Part shown: positions 35,270 through 46,711 of the stretch, piece by piece
How the letters are laid out: every line of letters starts with the position of its first letter
Position numbering within the stretch: the first letter of the stretch is position 1
NCBI GenBank assembly: GCA_027475525.1
Contig: JAMWFC010000125.1
Span: forward strand, 701,723 to 765,722
Source of the DNA: Macrolepiota albuminosa
Taxonomy: Eukaryota; Basidiomycota; Agaricomycetes; Agaricales; Agaricaceae
Direction of reading: 5' to 3'
Length of the DNA stretch: 64,000 bases
Translations under genes and position numbers: made by a program
The notes under the pieces: model-generated
Seen by the model: the letters and a program-made list of their open reading frames with translations, nothing else
What the model was told of the DNA's origin: nothing
Databases searched by the model: none

Positions 35270-36279
35270 TGATGATGCCCAAATTGCGCTAAGGTGCACT
35301 ATCACTAGTACAGCTACTTAGTCAATATAGCTTTGGGCGCGCTAAGTATGGGAGAGAGTCCCAGACAAGGTTGGTGGTAAGGAAAAGGGGAGATTGGTGC
35401 TTATTTAAGGCCCAAAAATGCGGCAAGAGTATGCTAAAAATCACCAATGAAAGGTGCTAAGAGGCACGGGAAAGAGTCGCCAAGGAAAGGCACTAAGGAG
35501 CACGAGAGAGAGTCGCCAAGGAAAGGCGCTAAGGAGTGCGAGAGAGAGTCGCCAAGGAAAGGCGCTAAGAGATACTGTAAAGGGGTCACTAAGAGGTGCT
35601 AAGTGTTAGCACCTAAAAGAGGTGATAAAATGACAAGATTGCTTAGCAGATCTAAGCACAAATGCCTTGCCGTAGTTGCAAGGCACTAAGAGATTGCAGA
35701 CAGAAAGGGTGAGAGAGAACTAAAGCAGAGTCCCCTTGCCGACACGGTCAACAAAAGGTAGTCTGTTGCGTAGGGTGACCAAAATGTTGGGATACAATCC
35801 CTACTGCCAAATTGATGATGTACTACTAACAAAAAGTAAGTATTTATATGTAAGTAAATGCCCTGAATTAAACTATATGGTGAAAAAGTCCACAATCATG
35901 CTGTCAGTCTGAGTCGGCAAGAAGCTAAGCGACGTCAGGTGCTAAGGTGAAACTCCAAGCTGTCTGTCATAAAATACTTCATCATTCCTGCTGCCACCGG
36001 CTAAGAGCATCATGGGTGCCAAGTGTCTGTGTCCGTGTATGGCCCTGAAGGGTGAGTGGCAAGGTGCGGCAAGGTGTCAAGAGGAGTGCTAAGAATAGAT
36101 GGTGCCATAAAGAGTGGTCCTGGAGTAATTAGAGGCTCCAGCTGCGAGTTATTAACATAAAAATATGCAAAAATTAGCCCCTGGAGCGCTAAGACGTGCC
36201 GCTCCTGGTGGTCCCAGTGTGCCAATGTGAGATGCTTGTGTTGGCGCTATCCGTGGTCATCTATAATGGGAGCTCATCA
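35270..36279. repeat. Solo LTR (TGATGA...TCATCA) inserted in the 61-bp array, TSD CCGC
   Basis: The array is interrupted between GGCCT and CCGCATTTCAC by 1010 bp beginning TGATGATGCCC and ending GCTCATCA. CCGC occurs on both sides (35266-35269 and 36280-36283). TG...CA ends with short inverted repeats and a 4-bp duplication suit an LTR element. There is no long coding frame. A 36-bp repeat with GAGTCGCCAAGGAAAGGC occurs three times near 35474-35575. It is GC-richer than its surroundings, suggesting a fairly recent insertion. Confidence 0.7.
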
Positions 36280-36283
36280 CCGC

Positions 36284-36660
36284 ATTTCACAACTCAGTGC
36301 TTATTCCCGGCCTCAACCTCGCTTCGTTCGGTTTAGGCCTCCGCATTTCACAACTCAGTGCTTATTCCCGGCCTCAACCTCGCTTCGTTCGGTTTAGGCC
36401 TCCGCATTTCACAACTCAGTGCTTATTCCCGGCCTCAACCTCGCTTCGTTCGGTTTAGGCCTCCGCATTTCACAACTCAGTGCTTATTCCCGGCCTCAAC
36501 CTCGCTTCGTTCGGTTTAGGCCTCCGCATTTCACAACTCAGTGCTTATTCCCGGCCTCAACCTCGCTTCGTTCGGTTTAGGCCTCCGCATTTCACAACTC
36601 AGTGCTTATTCCCGGCCTCAACCTCGCTTCGTTCGGTTTAGGCCTCCGCATTTCACAACT
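36284..36660. repeat. 61-bp minisatellite, second array, about 6 copies
   Basis: This is a variant of the first array with GCTTATTCCCGGCCTCAACC and CGGTTTAGGCC. The period is 61 bp throughout. It continues the single copy at 35216-35269 once the solo LTR is removed. Confidence 0.9.
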
Positions 36661-38104
36661 CAGTCCTCTTTCCACAACTCTCAAAGCATTATTGTAAACT
36701 AAATTGAATTTTTCAGATTTTATTCAGCATTTATAAATCTTTAAACTAAAAATCAGTATGTTAGTAGCATTTGAATTTTTCCTGATTTTCTGGTGATTTT
36801 CCTGGAATTATTTGAGCATTTTCCACTAACATCTCCTGAAAAACAGAGCAATTGAATTTTTCTTGAAATTTTCAGATTTCTTTAAGCATTTATAAACCTC
36901 AAAAAATTCACAATCAGTGTATCAGTAGCCTCTGAATTTTTCCTGATTTTTTGGTGATTTTCTTTCAAATTTCTAAGCATTTTATATGTACATCTACCAC
37001 AAAACAAACGAAAAAAGAAGTATGTGTCAGCCTTAGTCAGAAACTGTCAAAACTGACTAAGCACATCATTTCCCAGATGTCGTCACATTATATAGAGATT
37101 GCCAATGGCTATGTGCACTACACAGATTCGTGCCTTCGGCACAAATTTTGTAGCTCGTTGGGGGCTTCGCCCCCAAACCCCCCCCAACTAAGCCTCCACC
37201 CTAACCTCACTTCATTCGGTTAGGGCTCCAAGTATGTATAGAAAACTCAGTGCTTAATCCCAGCCTCAACCTCACTTCGTTCGGTTAAGGCCTCAGCATT
37301 TCACAACTCAATGCTCATTCCCAGCCTCAAACTCATCGTTCAGTTAAGGCAGTCCTTCCACAACTCTCAAAGTATTATTGTAAGCTAAATTGAATTTTTC
37401 TTGAATTTTTCAGATTTTATTGAGCATTTATAAATCTCCAAAAAACTAAAAATCAGTGTATCAGTAGCCTTTGAATTTTCTCTGATTTTTGAGTGATTTT
37501 CCTGGAATCTTTGAGCATTTTCTACTAACATCTTCTGAAAAACAGACCAATTGAGTTTTTCTGGAATTCTCCACATTTCCTGAGCATTTTATAAATCCCA
37601 AAAAAAACTTAACTTGGTGCATCATTAGTTCTTGAAATTTTCCTGCTTTTTCAGTGATTTTCTGGGAATTCTCTAAGCATTTCTAATACTGAAATGAGCC
37701 AACTCTTATGTTATTACCCTAAAAGGAAGGTTCTTGGTCAGCCTTGGTCAGCATTAGTTTTTCTCAGGCGTCGTCCCATATATTATAGATGCTATTGTAT
37801 GCTCTGAAAAATGCATTTCCACTACTACTTGAATATACTGATACTAGCATTCTATGTTGCCATAAACTTGTTCAACAGACACCTGCTAGAAGCAAATACT
37901 ATCACTGTATATTGACTTGGTATTTATTACTTACTTTATGCTAGAATATTCTGATAGGTAAAATTATATCAATTCAGTGAGGCTTGATCACCATATCTGG
38001 CTAAAAAATTATGTCTCTAGCTTTGTCATGTAATCACTTTTTTCTCTTTATCATGTCTCTCCTATTGGTTTGTATTCAAAAAGACTATTTGTGATCTAGT
38101 TTCC

Positions 38105-38683
38105 CTATCTATTTATTTGTGCTTTTTCTACATTTGTGCAGATTCTTGCATTTATTTTTCTGCATTTTTTACAGGGCTGGCAGATAAAGTTCTTCTGAGA
38201 TTTATGATGTAAGTTTTTTTCTAGGTCAACAAGGTCTGCTAGCTTCATTATATCCTGAATGGTCATTATTTTGTAGTTTAATCTCTGGCAAGCAGCTTGC
38301 ACTGAGTTGAACTTCAGATTCTTTTGCTTTTCCAAACCTAAGTAGAACTATACAGATAGTTGGGTTTTTATGTTTTTATCAATAGCTATACAGATAAATT
38401 TAACTGCATGCTTTTTTGCAGCCCATATCATCCTTTTCAAAGAAAATAGAAGCTCTTTCTCTTTCGTTCTTGTATCAATATCTAGATATTGCAGAAATAG
38501 ATTGTAAAAAGCTAAGCCTTCATCTATATGCCATTTCCTTGCTACTCTTGTGTGAAAAATTTTGTTGGCTACTAGCACCCAAGACAGTCTTGTCTCATCA
38601 AAAGAAAGATATCTCTTTATTTTCATTAGCTTAATCATTTTATTTCTCAGTAAGATGTTTAGTAAATTTTTTTCTCTGCTCAT
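38105..38683 (-). pseudogene. Decayed ORF of retroelement type
   Basis: Two frames joined by one stop encode a Lys-rich helical protein: WHIDEGLAFYNLFLQYL, then IWAAKKHAVKFICIAIDKN, then LKFNSVQAACQRLNYKI, and a Cys-rich end CQPCKKCRKINARICTN that could bind zinc. The continuity and zinc-like end suggest part of a retroelement ORF, but the family is not certain. A- and T-rich codon use fits the decayed surroundings. Low confidence in function. Confidence 0.35.
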
Positions 38684-39561
38684 GGGAAAGGCTCATGGTT
38701 TCTATGCCTATTGAGGAGAAATTTTCTAAAACTTTAAGAAAGCTCCAGAACTATTAGTAATACTTATATCAAGTACCATAGTAAGCTAGCTTTTCCTCTC
38801 TAGTTATAGTTAGCTAATATCAGCACTCAATAACTTTGACAGATTTAGTTTTGCTTTATTGGCTATTAATGGCCATTAATAATAGCTTTTTCTCTCAATC
38901 ATCTTTTCTAAAAACTGTATTCAGTTTAAAAAAGCATGTAACCAGTCAACCTAAAGCTATTAGCTCTAGATTCAAAATATAGTACTTAAATTTAAAAGTA
39001 TAATATTATATTTTATTGTATTATTATACAATATAGTAAATATATAATATATTTACTACATTATTGTAAATAGACACTATTGCTATCTTATTTAAGGTAG
39101 CTTTTTAGTATCACATCCTTATAGGACTAGAATCAAAGACCAATTAGGTTCTTTCAGTATGACTAAAACTTTTACTACATTTCATTGATATTATACAAGC
39201 TCAAAAACCTATTTTTTCTTAGGGTAATAGAGAGTAATAGAGACATAGTAGATGATAGTCAGCCTTATTCATCTTTTGTGAATGATTGTACACCTTCTGG
39301 TTATCTTCTGGTGTTTATTCTGTATTATTATCATCTTTCTTCAGATTGTCATTATTCTCCTTGTCTCTTGTTCTTTTAATTAATTAATGCTTATAAATTC
39401 AAGTTAGAAACATTTGTCCCTTGATAAATAGATACCAAATTATAGATTTTCCTTGACCTATCTGGAACTTGGTTTAAACCAGGTTTAGATCTAAACCAAT
39501 TCTTCTAGTTTAGTCCAGATTCTGATTGTAGTTCCCAGACTTAGAAAATGTCAAGGGACTC

Positions 39562-40060
39562 TGTCAGGGGACTCCTCATTTCTTCCTTCTTTCACTCCTT
39601 ATTTCTTCTGCTCTCCTTTCATTCATTCTCTTATTTCTTCTGACATTATTTCATTTTACTATTTCTATTCTTTCAACACTATCTGTTAGTACTATTCTCA
39701 GCCCTTGAGGTGCTCTGGTTCTTTAGCTACCATTCAGACAAGTGTGGGCCCCTCAGCACTGCTTCCAGACTGCTTACATAAGCCAGAGTTTGCCAGAGTT
39801 TGCCCCTTATTTGTGCAATTGTTTGTGTAGGCAATTTTTGAGTTTTTAAGGTTTTGTTGTACTATACAGTTGTTTCCCATGCTTCAGAGGCCCCAGAAGT
39901 GTCCAACCTGGCATAGGGGCTCCTTAGTCTTGTTCTCTTTGGATCTCCCTCTGCCAGGTGAGTAGTTATTATGATATTGTCAGTACATACTCTAATACAC
40001 TTTGGATCTCCCTCTGCCAGCTGTGTGACTGAGCCACAGCATCTAGAGGTTGCCCTTACA
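39562..40060 (+). repeat. LTR of the TGTCAGGGGACTCC...CCTTACA family, long subtype
   Basis: It begins TGTCAGGGGACTCCTC and ends TTGCCCTTACA. It carries the 63-bp intron-like segment at 39958-40020. It is followed directly by a second member lacking its first bases. No target duplication is visible on the left. Confidence 0.8.
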
Positions 40061-40495
40061 GACTCCTCATTTCTTTCCTTTTTCACTCCTTATTCCTTCA
40101 TTCTCTCTTCATTCATTTTCTTATTTCCTTCGTCATTCTTTACTTTGCTGCTTCTATTCTTTCAACACTATCTATTAGTACTACTTTCAGCCTTTGAGGT
40201 GCTCTGGTTCTTTAGCTATCATTCAGACAAGTGTGGCCACTTCAACACTGCATAAAGGCTGCTTACATAAGCCAGAGTTTGCCAGAATTGTCCCTTATTT
40301 GTGCAATTGTTGATATTGTCAATTTTTGAGTTTTTAAGGTTTTGTTGTACTGTACAGTTGTTTCCCAGGCTTCAGAGGCCCCAGAAGCATGCAACCTGGC
40401 ATAAGGAATCCTTAGACTTGTTCTCTTTGGATCTTCCTCTGCCAGCTGTGTGACTGTGCCATAGCCTCCAGAGGTTGCCCTTGCAGAAAATATTC
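40061..40495 (+). repeat. Second LTR of the same family, abutting the first, short subtype
   Basis: It begins GACTCCTCATTTC (the initial TGTCAGGG is missing) and ends TTGCCCTTGCA. It lacks the 63-bp segment. The head-to-tail fusion with the previous LTR suggests unequal recombination or insertion of one into the other. Confidence 0.75.
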
Positions 40496-41546
40496 ATATT
40501 CAAGTGCAAAAAAAAAGGTGGAGAACCAGACTGAATCAAACTTTGGCAATACTAGTACTAACCCTAAGTCTGGTAGGTGACTGAGGGTTTGATCTAGTAT
40601 GAATCCATTATATACTACAAGTCTATGTGAAAGGCTTGGAATCTTTGTTATTAGAGACAAAGGAACTGTCATATTTCAGCAAAGAATTACCTGTGTTGGT
40701 CCATCACACCCTCCAATACACTGTGGATGATATTGACTGAGGCTGCTTGGAGGAACCCTGCATGACCTGTCTATCAATTCTCACAATCAGATGATGAATT
40801 TAAAACAGTCTAATTTGAAAAATGATGCAAGACTAGGCTGCCTCAATACAGCCTGGTTTTAGCACCACTCAGCTGTGCATGGAACCTTATTTGGTTTACT
40901 CAGTGTCAAGCTGCAATTTTTTGCCTTCCATTTTGTTTCTTGGTCTTGAATTATGTTTGTCTTGATTCATTTAAATGGTTTGAAGTGCAAAATCAAAGAT
41001 GATTCGAATTCCAGATGTCAGTGTATATAAATACATATATATTTATGAAACATATTGCATATGTAATGACATACGTGGACAGTTATGAGATAAATTTCGG
41101 AACAAGAAAAGAAACATACGTCAGAATAATGAAACATAGTTAGTTCATCAGCCGAAGTTAAGACATCGTTTTCTTCAACATGGTTTTGGAACATGGCAGA
41201 AGGTCATTTAATGGGAAATCGATAATTCCAGGCTTCTTTAAGGCTCTATATCTGAACACGATGTGTCTGCCGGCTCCTCCATACGTGGGATCAACCCGAA
41301 GTTCGGAATATACCTGAGGCAATGGGAGATCGTTGTTCCACATTTGACAGCTTCACGACTTCGCGCGGCAGCACTCTTGAGTCCTTGGCCTTAAGCTTTG
41401 AATTCTAACTTTCGGAAAGAGAAAGCGACATATCGATTGTCACAACACTCTTTTTTCCTATGGTCAGCACAAAAAGGTACACACAATTTCGTACCCAATC
41501 CCCCCAAGTGAAACATTTCAGTAATCAATGTATCCTTTTGGATTCC

Positions 41547-42184
41547 TTAGAAAAAGATTGGAAAAAATCTACAGAAAATTTCTAGAAACCCAAAAATGGA
41601 GATGTCGGACCCCCGGGACTTCGAAACGTCCGGACGATGAAACATGTGTTCCCCATAGAGGTCTAGAACAAAAGTTCTTGATGCGATTGTAATTATGCAC
41701 ATGGAAACATTTCCAAGCGGTAATAGCATGTACACGCTATCCGACCATACAGTGAATAAAGACACGACCATATCCCAGTCCCCGATGATCGTGCCAATTA
41801 CGCTGATGCGAACATGGTGATCATAACCCTTCTGGACAGTCAGGAGGATAGCCTGAGGATGGCAGACTATCACATATGTCAAGGTTTCGGAACTCTAGAA
41901 GTCAAGTATCATACATAGATCAGCAGGTACTATTTATCATCTTACTACGAAGAGGCTGATAACACCTTGGGCTTGGAAATAGTGACCTCATACCACTGCA
42001 TACCATTTAATAACACTGAAGATCGACTGGCCTCCGGGACAAATATGCAGGACTGGTACGAAACTGTAATGTTCGTGTGTCCTAGCTTTGAACAAAGGAT
42101 GGACAACCATGAGACCCATAATGAAGGATCACTTGTGATATTCCGTACCTTTCTCTGTACGGCCTTTAGAGACCATCTTGTCAA
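41547..42184 (-). CDS. Unresolved host-like gene exons
   Basis: Two minus-strand exons join in phase: about 42184 to 41972, ending VTISKPK before a GTGTTATC donor, and about 41900 downward, starting SSETLTYVIVCHPQ after TTCTAG. The joined product is rich in aromatic and beta-type segments (DWDMVVSLFTVWSDSVYML, FVLDLYGEHMF). A further possible exon lies at 41343-41158. The first exon opens after a possible acceptor GGCAG rather than an ATG, so the 5' end is unknown and close to the divergent gene at 42313. GC content and codon use match the host genes at 56-63 kb. No domain recognised. Confidence 0.35.
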
Positions 42185-42312
42185 CTGCCGTTATCCACCA
42201 TGTGCTCTTTGGCGGAGCCTTCTGGCCGCCTTGCGAACAGGCTTTGGTTCGACCATTAAAAGCTCAAAATACTACTGCTTTTCTTCCGCACATTTTCTGA
42301 CACCTCACACCA

Positions 42313-43213
42313 ATGCGCTCTTCCATTTTCGTCATCCTTGCTTGTGTGTCGGCTTTACCTTTCGCTTCAACCTTGCCTTCGGAGAACAAAAGTGGTCGGT
42401 GGAGATTTTCTACTCGTATGAGTTACATTTTGACGATTTGGATGATAGGTGTTGTTTGTGAGGGACAGGTCACAGAATCACAACGTTTCATTGGCAAAGA
42501 TCGCAATGTCAAGCTTGAGATTGTGACATGTCCTGAAGTAACGCCTTTGAAACGCGAAGTTCTGGAAGCACGCCAAACGAATCTATGTGCTACAACATGT
42601 AAGAATGTTCCTATATCTCATTATCATTACCTTGAACTTCGAGGAATGGCATTAGGCAATACAAATTGCTTTTTACCAGCAGGAGGCGGCCCTGATCCAA
42701 ACCAATGTCATATCATCGCTGATGCCCTACGATTTGAAAGCCAGAACACGGGTATGTGAAACAACGTCAAATGTCCAGCCTCGTAGAGGTAACTGATTAA
42801 TTGTGATACTAGGTGCCATTTTCCCCGTCGGCACCGGGGTACGTAGAGTCCTTTAAATAAGCAATACCGTCACTGAGTAGGAAACAACCTCTATTTCAGA
42901 CAAACAACACTGTGGTTATGACATTCCAGAGTTGCTTGTCTTTCTTTGTCAATCAAGACACTGGACCCGTGGACTTTTGCCGCACGAACTGGGTGAGTAC
43001 TCGTTCGCTTGTCGGGAACTCCTCGTAATACAAGTGTTAATTAGGCCGACACTCTGGACAACCTTGCTGTCAACTGTCAGGCCACACAAAACGCTCACGG
43101 CGGCAATTGTGTTGCAACTGATCAAACTTACTTTATCCAGTGAGATATCAATGCTTGACTTCTGATGCCTAGTTTGACTTTTTCATGACAGGGTACAATC
43201 TGTAGACAGTTGA
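42313..43213 (+). CDS. Secreted Cys-containing protein, five exons including a 26-nt microexon
   Basis: Exons 42313-42751, 42813-42838, 42900-42992, 43045-43139 and 43192-43213 join in one frame to 224 residues. The introns are 51-61 nt with GT donors and AG acceptors. The N-terminus (MRSSIFVILACVSALPFAST) is a typical signal peptide, so the protein is probably secreted. The mature part has a GGGPDPNQCH segment, a GAIFPVGTG segment spanning the microexon, FQSCLSFFVNQD and CQATQNAHGGNCV. The even Cys content suggests disulphides. Exon 1 may hide one more 54-nt intron (42395-42448), which would remove a second hydrophobic stretch without changing frame. It resembles small secreted proteins of unknown function in Agaricomycetes. 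Confidence 0.7.
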
Positions 43214-43946
43214 ACGGAATCTATTATCACAGTACGAAGATCCCGTTTTCTTGATGGTCCAATTTGATGCCTCTATGTTGTAATCTTCGAGGATTTTACC
43301 TACAGAAGTCGGGCTACGTACTCATTGATTTGTTTAATCACACAAGGAAGAATCAATATCTTTTTGTACCAGCACTGTTAAGCAAGCCAATTGTTTTGGG
43401 TTTGTTTCCAGAGGAAAAGTATAGGATGAGCCTCAAGTGGTCTTTGTTAACCAAGTTCGATTGAGGAACCAACCTGTAAAGCTTCTACCGGCAAACGGAT
43501 CTATCTAGACGTGAAGGTTGCCGCATTAGATGACAGTAACACACTGATCGGGGACTTCAGATAAACCATCGAGGTTAACTTCAATGTCAGGTATGAATGT
43601 CATAACATATGTGCCAGAGAGGAAATCAAAGGTGTTGGCTGTTCCCTGAGCTGCTTCCAGCTCACACTGGGCACACCCTTTGTCACTAGGGAAAGCACAC
43701 AGATTACCCAGCACCCTGTCAGAAGATGAGGAGACAGACAAGGAAGAGATTCCTCAGCAGTGCAAGCTGCAACTGGCCAGGAACAAGAAGTGCTAGGCCA
43801 AACACAAGGCTGCTGAGGAGCAAATGGCCAGGCTACTTGCTGACCCTGGGCAAGCAAGCCACTGGGAGGATTTCCAATTATTAGGAGGTGATATTCCTCC
43901 CACTAATGTGGAGAGATCAAATCCATTCTTCAGTGGTGGCCTAGAC

Positions 43947-44301
43947 TGTTGGAATTATGTTATTCGACCACCACACATATGCTAAGTAGCCGGCCACTGT
44001 TGAACCCTTCACACTAATCACACATGCTTTGTCTGGCCACCAGGGCCAAAGAGCATTGTTTGTATTTTGTATAAAAGACTCACCACGTAGGCAGCACCCT
44101 CAGTCAATTATAGAAAGACTGAGGATGTGTACCTATAAACATCTAAACTATTACTTACAACTCACTGTACACTTAGATTGACTTATATGTCTGATCTTAG
44201 GTACAGTGCAATGAATATAGTCGATTATAGAAAGACTGAGGATTGACTTATACGTCTGATCTTAGGTGCAGTCTGTTCATCACACCATTAGATTTCTAAC
44301 A
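43947..44301. repeat. Copia-type solo LTR, TSD TAGAC
   Basis: The 355-bp unit begins TGTTGGAATTATG and ends ATTTCTAACA. TAGAC occurs on both sides (43942-43946 and 44302-44306). TGTTRGAAT...CTAACA ends are typical of copia LTRs. It interrupts the gag-like ORF. Confidence 0.85.
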
Positions 44302-44588
44302 TAGACTGCCACTTCTATTACTCACCTGGGGCCAACAAGGTTTGGGTGGGTGACCATGCAGTCTATGCCTGAGACTATGAACAATTCCATCATGAACATT
44401 ATAATGATGGGACATGCCACCTAACCAAAATCATATTCAAAGGGTTTCCATGCAACCCCTACAAGTTGTGCCACCTATACCAGACTATGCACAATGAACA
44501 TCAATCACAGTACACACATATTGATGTGTATCACCTGTTTCAAGAATTCAAGCAGGTAAGCTACAATTCCATGCCAGATCTTCAGGAC

Positions 44589-45107
44589 TGTCAGGGGACT
44601 CCTCATTTCTTCCTTTTCTCACTCCTTATCTCTTCACTCTCCCTTCATTCATTCTCTTATTTCTTCTGACATTATTTCATTTTACTGTTTCTATTCTTTC
44701 AACACTATCTGTTAGTACTACTCTCAGCCCTTGAGATGCTCTGGTTCTTTAGCTACCATTCAGACAAGTGTGGGCCCTTCAGCACCACTTCCAGACTGCT
44801 TATATAAGCCGGAGTTTGCCTTTCTGACTTCTAAAGTCCGGAGTTTTCTTGCCTTGTTTGCACAGTTGTTTGGTTAGTCAATTTTCGAGTTTTTAAGGTT
44901 TTGTTGTACTGTACAGTTGTTTCCCATGCTTCAGAAGCCCCAGAAGCGTCCAACCTGGCATAGGGAATCCCTAGACTTGTTTTCTTTGGATCTCCCTCTG
45001 CCAGGTGAGTAGTTATTATGATATTGTCAGTACACACTCTAATACACTTTGGATCTCCCTCTGCCAGCTGTGTGATTGAGCCACAGCCTCTAGAGGTCGC
45101 CCTTACA
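44589..45107 (+). repeat. Solo LTR of the TGTCAGGGGACTCC family, TSD AGGAC
   Basis: It is 519 bp from TGTCAGGGGACT to GCCCTTACA, flanked by AGGAC at 44584-44588 and 45108-45112. It carries the 63-bp intron-like segment at 45005-45067. It interrupts the gag-like ORF a second time. Confidence 0.9.
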
Positions 45108-45230
45108 AGGACCATACCATATGCATGGTCCTCACAGATTTGTAATACAAGGTGATCACACCACCACTTAGCCTTTCCTCCAAGGAGATGTTGATTAATG
45201 GTCCTGCCTGTTCTCACTGATAGGGCTGCC

Positions 45231-45840
45231 ATGCTTGGGCTGAGAAATAATATATTCTAGCTTGGTTGAGCAAAGGTATCTCCAATCAGTCCACTGGAGC
45301 CTGCTGCTATTCAATACTATTGCTCAATTCTCAAGATCACAGTGATCACTGAATTCAAAGAATAAAGACTGTATCTTAACAATGCATGAGTAGTTACAGA
45401 GGGCAACTGATACAAAGTACTGGTCTATTGCTGATGTCTGGTGGGTGTGTAAGTGTCTGTGTGTTGTAACAAGGGTTATTATCTTGGAAGACTCTCTGGT
45501 CTTTGTGAGTGCACTCTGGCAACTTGGTGTTTTTACAAGTACTGGGCCACTACTTAGCTGCAATTTTATTAACTGGCATGTTCTTAGTGACACTGCAGCC
45601 TTATTTACTACCCCAAAACTCTGGCTGGCCCTTGGCTGTGCTCCAATCAGCATGCTCTGGCCCTGCCAAGGCCCTAGTTGTCCAATTCTGAGCCTGATTT
45701 GCAAATCTTGTGTTTTTGGCTTAGTGATCTATATCCCAACTCCAAGCAAAAATGTTTTCTGGCATACTGGTTCACATAGTGTGCTTGTCAGGTTGGTGAG
45801 TGGCTCTGGTGTTCTTGGACAGCTCTGATTTTGCCACTGG
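45231..45840. other. Retroelement-derived spacer, not resolved
   Basis: No convincing frame or repeat ends. The stretch is moderately GC-rich and lies between gag-like and gypsy pol remnants. Confidence 0.4.
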
Positions 45841-45844
45841 CATG

Positions 45845-46700
45845 ATGTGGTCCCAGTAGTCCTCAGAAGATGAAAAGTGGCACCCTGTCACATTTTACTC
45901 CAAGAGTCTCAATGCTGTGGAAAGGAAACATGAGGTCCATGACAAAGGAATGCTCACAATTATCTGATCCTTCATCTGATCCTTGGAGGAGGGGCACCAT
46001 CTCCTGGAAGGGGCCCAGCACAGCTTTGAGGTCTGGATAGACCACAAGAACCTGGAGTACTTTTGGACAGCAAAGAAACTCGACTATTGCTAGGCCTGGT
46101 GGTCCCTCTACCTAGCCAACTTTGACTTCTTGCTGCACTTCAAGCCCAGGAGAAGTATGGTGAAGCTGGACACCCTTTTTTCTGACTACAGCTCCAGGAT
46201 GGGGGACAATGACAACATTGCTTTCCTGCATCTGGAGCTATTTGCTATTTGAATGCTGAAGAGAGTTTCTGTCCAGAGAAATGAAGTCAACATCATCTGG
46301 GACATCTGGCAAGGGAATTGGGAGGGAGCCCACAAGGATGCAGTGGCCAAGGCTGCACTCACCCTGCATGCTGGATGTCTCTCAAGTGCAAAATCTGTAT
46401 GTACTGATGACTGAGGCCTCCAGGATAGACTGCTCACCTTCCATGACTGTATCTACATTCTCAACCTCCCAGAGCTCTGTGAATGCATTGTCAAATAGCA
46501 CCACAACTCCTAGGTTGCAGGTACCCTGGCTGCTGGAAGACCTTGGAACTAGTGTCCTGAAACTACTGGTGGCCACAGATGTCACAGTACATCAGCTTCT
46601 ACACCAACACTTGCAACCTCTGCCTCCAGACCAAGCCCCAGCATCATTCCCCCTCTGGCCAGCTTTACTGCCTGCTGATACCCATGGCATGCTAGAGTTC
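45845..46700 (+). pseudogene. Ty3/gypsy pol fragment: RNase H and integrase zinc-binding region
   Basis: The plus-strand translation with stops reads WHPVTFYSKSLNAVERKHEV, then LEGAQHSFEVWIDHKNLEYF and SLYLANFDFLLHFKPRRSM, characteristic of the gypsy RNase H domain. It continues with LTFHDCIYILNLPELCECIV and a HH...C-type segment of the integrase N-terminus near 46490-46620. RT lies outside, and the integrase core is missing. Many stops show it is dead. The fragment is joined directly to an inverted LTR piece at about 46712. Confidence 0.75.
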
Positions 46701-46711
46701 AGCCTCCATAG

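Larger units (their letters stand above)
33853..37790. repeat. Higher-order hairpin satellite: three head-array-tail units
   Basis: Three units share one order. The head has hairpins: ACGAGCTACGA pairs with TCGTAGCTCGT, then GGGGGCTTCGCCCCC, then CCCTAACC pairing with GGTTAGGG across a TTCG-containing loop. An array of 61-bp repeats follows. The tail is AT-rich, with repeated GAATTTTTC...TGATTTT motifs ending AGTATGTGTCAGCCTTAGTC. Heads start at about 33853, 35100 and 37120. The first array has about 12 copies, the second about 7 (interrupted by a solo LTR), the third about 2. Short TTC/TTCG-capped GC hairpins in AT-rich DNA resemble mobile GC clusters of fungal mitochondrial genomes, so a mitochondrial source is possible but unproven. 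Confidence 0.8.
43729..45230 (+). pseudogene. gag-like retroelement ORF interrupted by two solo LTRs
   Basis: The plus-strand frame reads LSEDEETDKEEIPQQCKLQ, then AEEQMARLLADPGQASHWED and VERSNPFFSGG. It is cut by a copia-type LTR, resumes with HFYYSPGANKVWVGDHAVYA and HHEHYNDGTCHLTKIIFKGF, is cut by a second LTR after YNSMPDLQD, and resumes briefly. Removing both LTRs and one copy of each target duplication restores continuity. It looks like a gag or capsid-like protein. Stops are consistent with C-to-T changes. Confidence 0.45.

Noticed and set aside
33853..37240. Hairpin arrays considered as CRISPR
   Set aside because: The 61-bp units are contiguous and nearly identical, with no unique spacers and no cas genes, in a eukaryotic genome.
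34740..37790. Idea that the whole AT-rich 31-39 kb region is mitochondrial DNA inserted in the nucleus
   Set aside because: Most of it contains recognisable nuclear repeats (old LTR copy B, solo LTR, retroelement ORF) and no mitochondrial genes; only the hairpin units remain a mitochondrial-like candidate.
44100..44290. Imperfect duplication of TTATAGAAAGACTGAGGAT and of GACTTATAYGTCTGATCTTAGG, considered as another 77-bp junction
   Set aside because: The copies differ at several bases and the spacing is not 77; it lies wholly within a copia-type LTR and is a natural LTR repeat.
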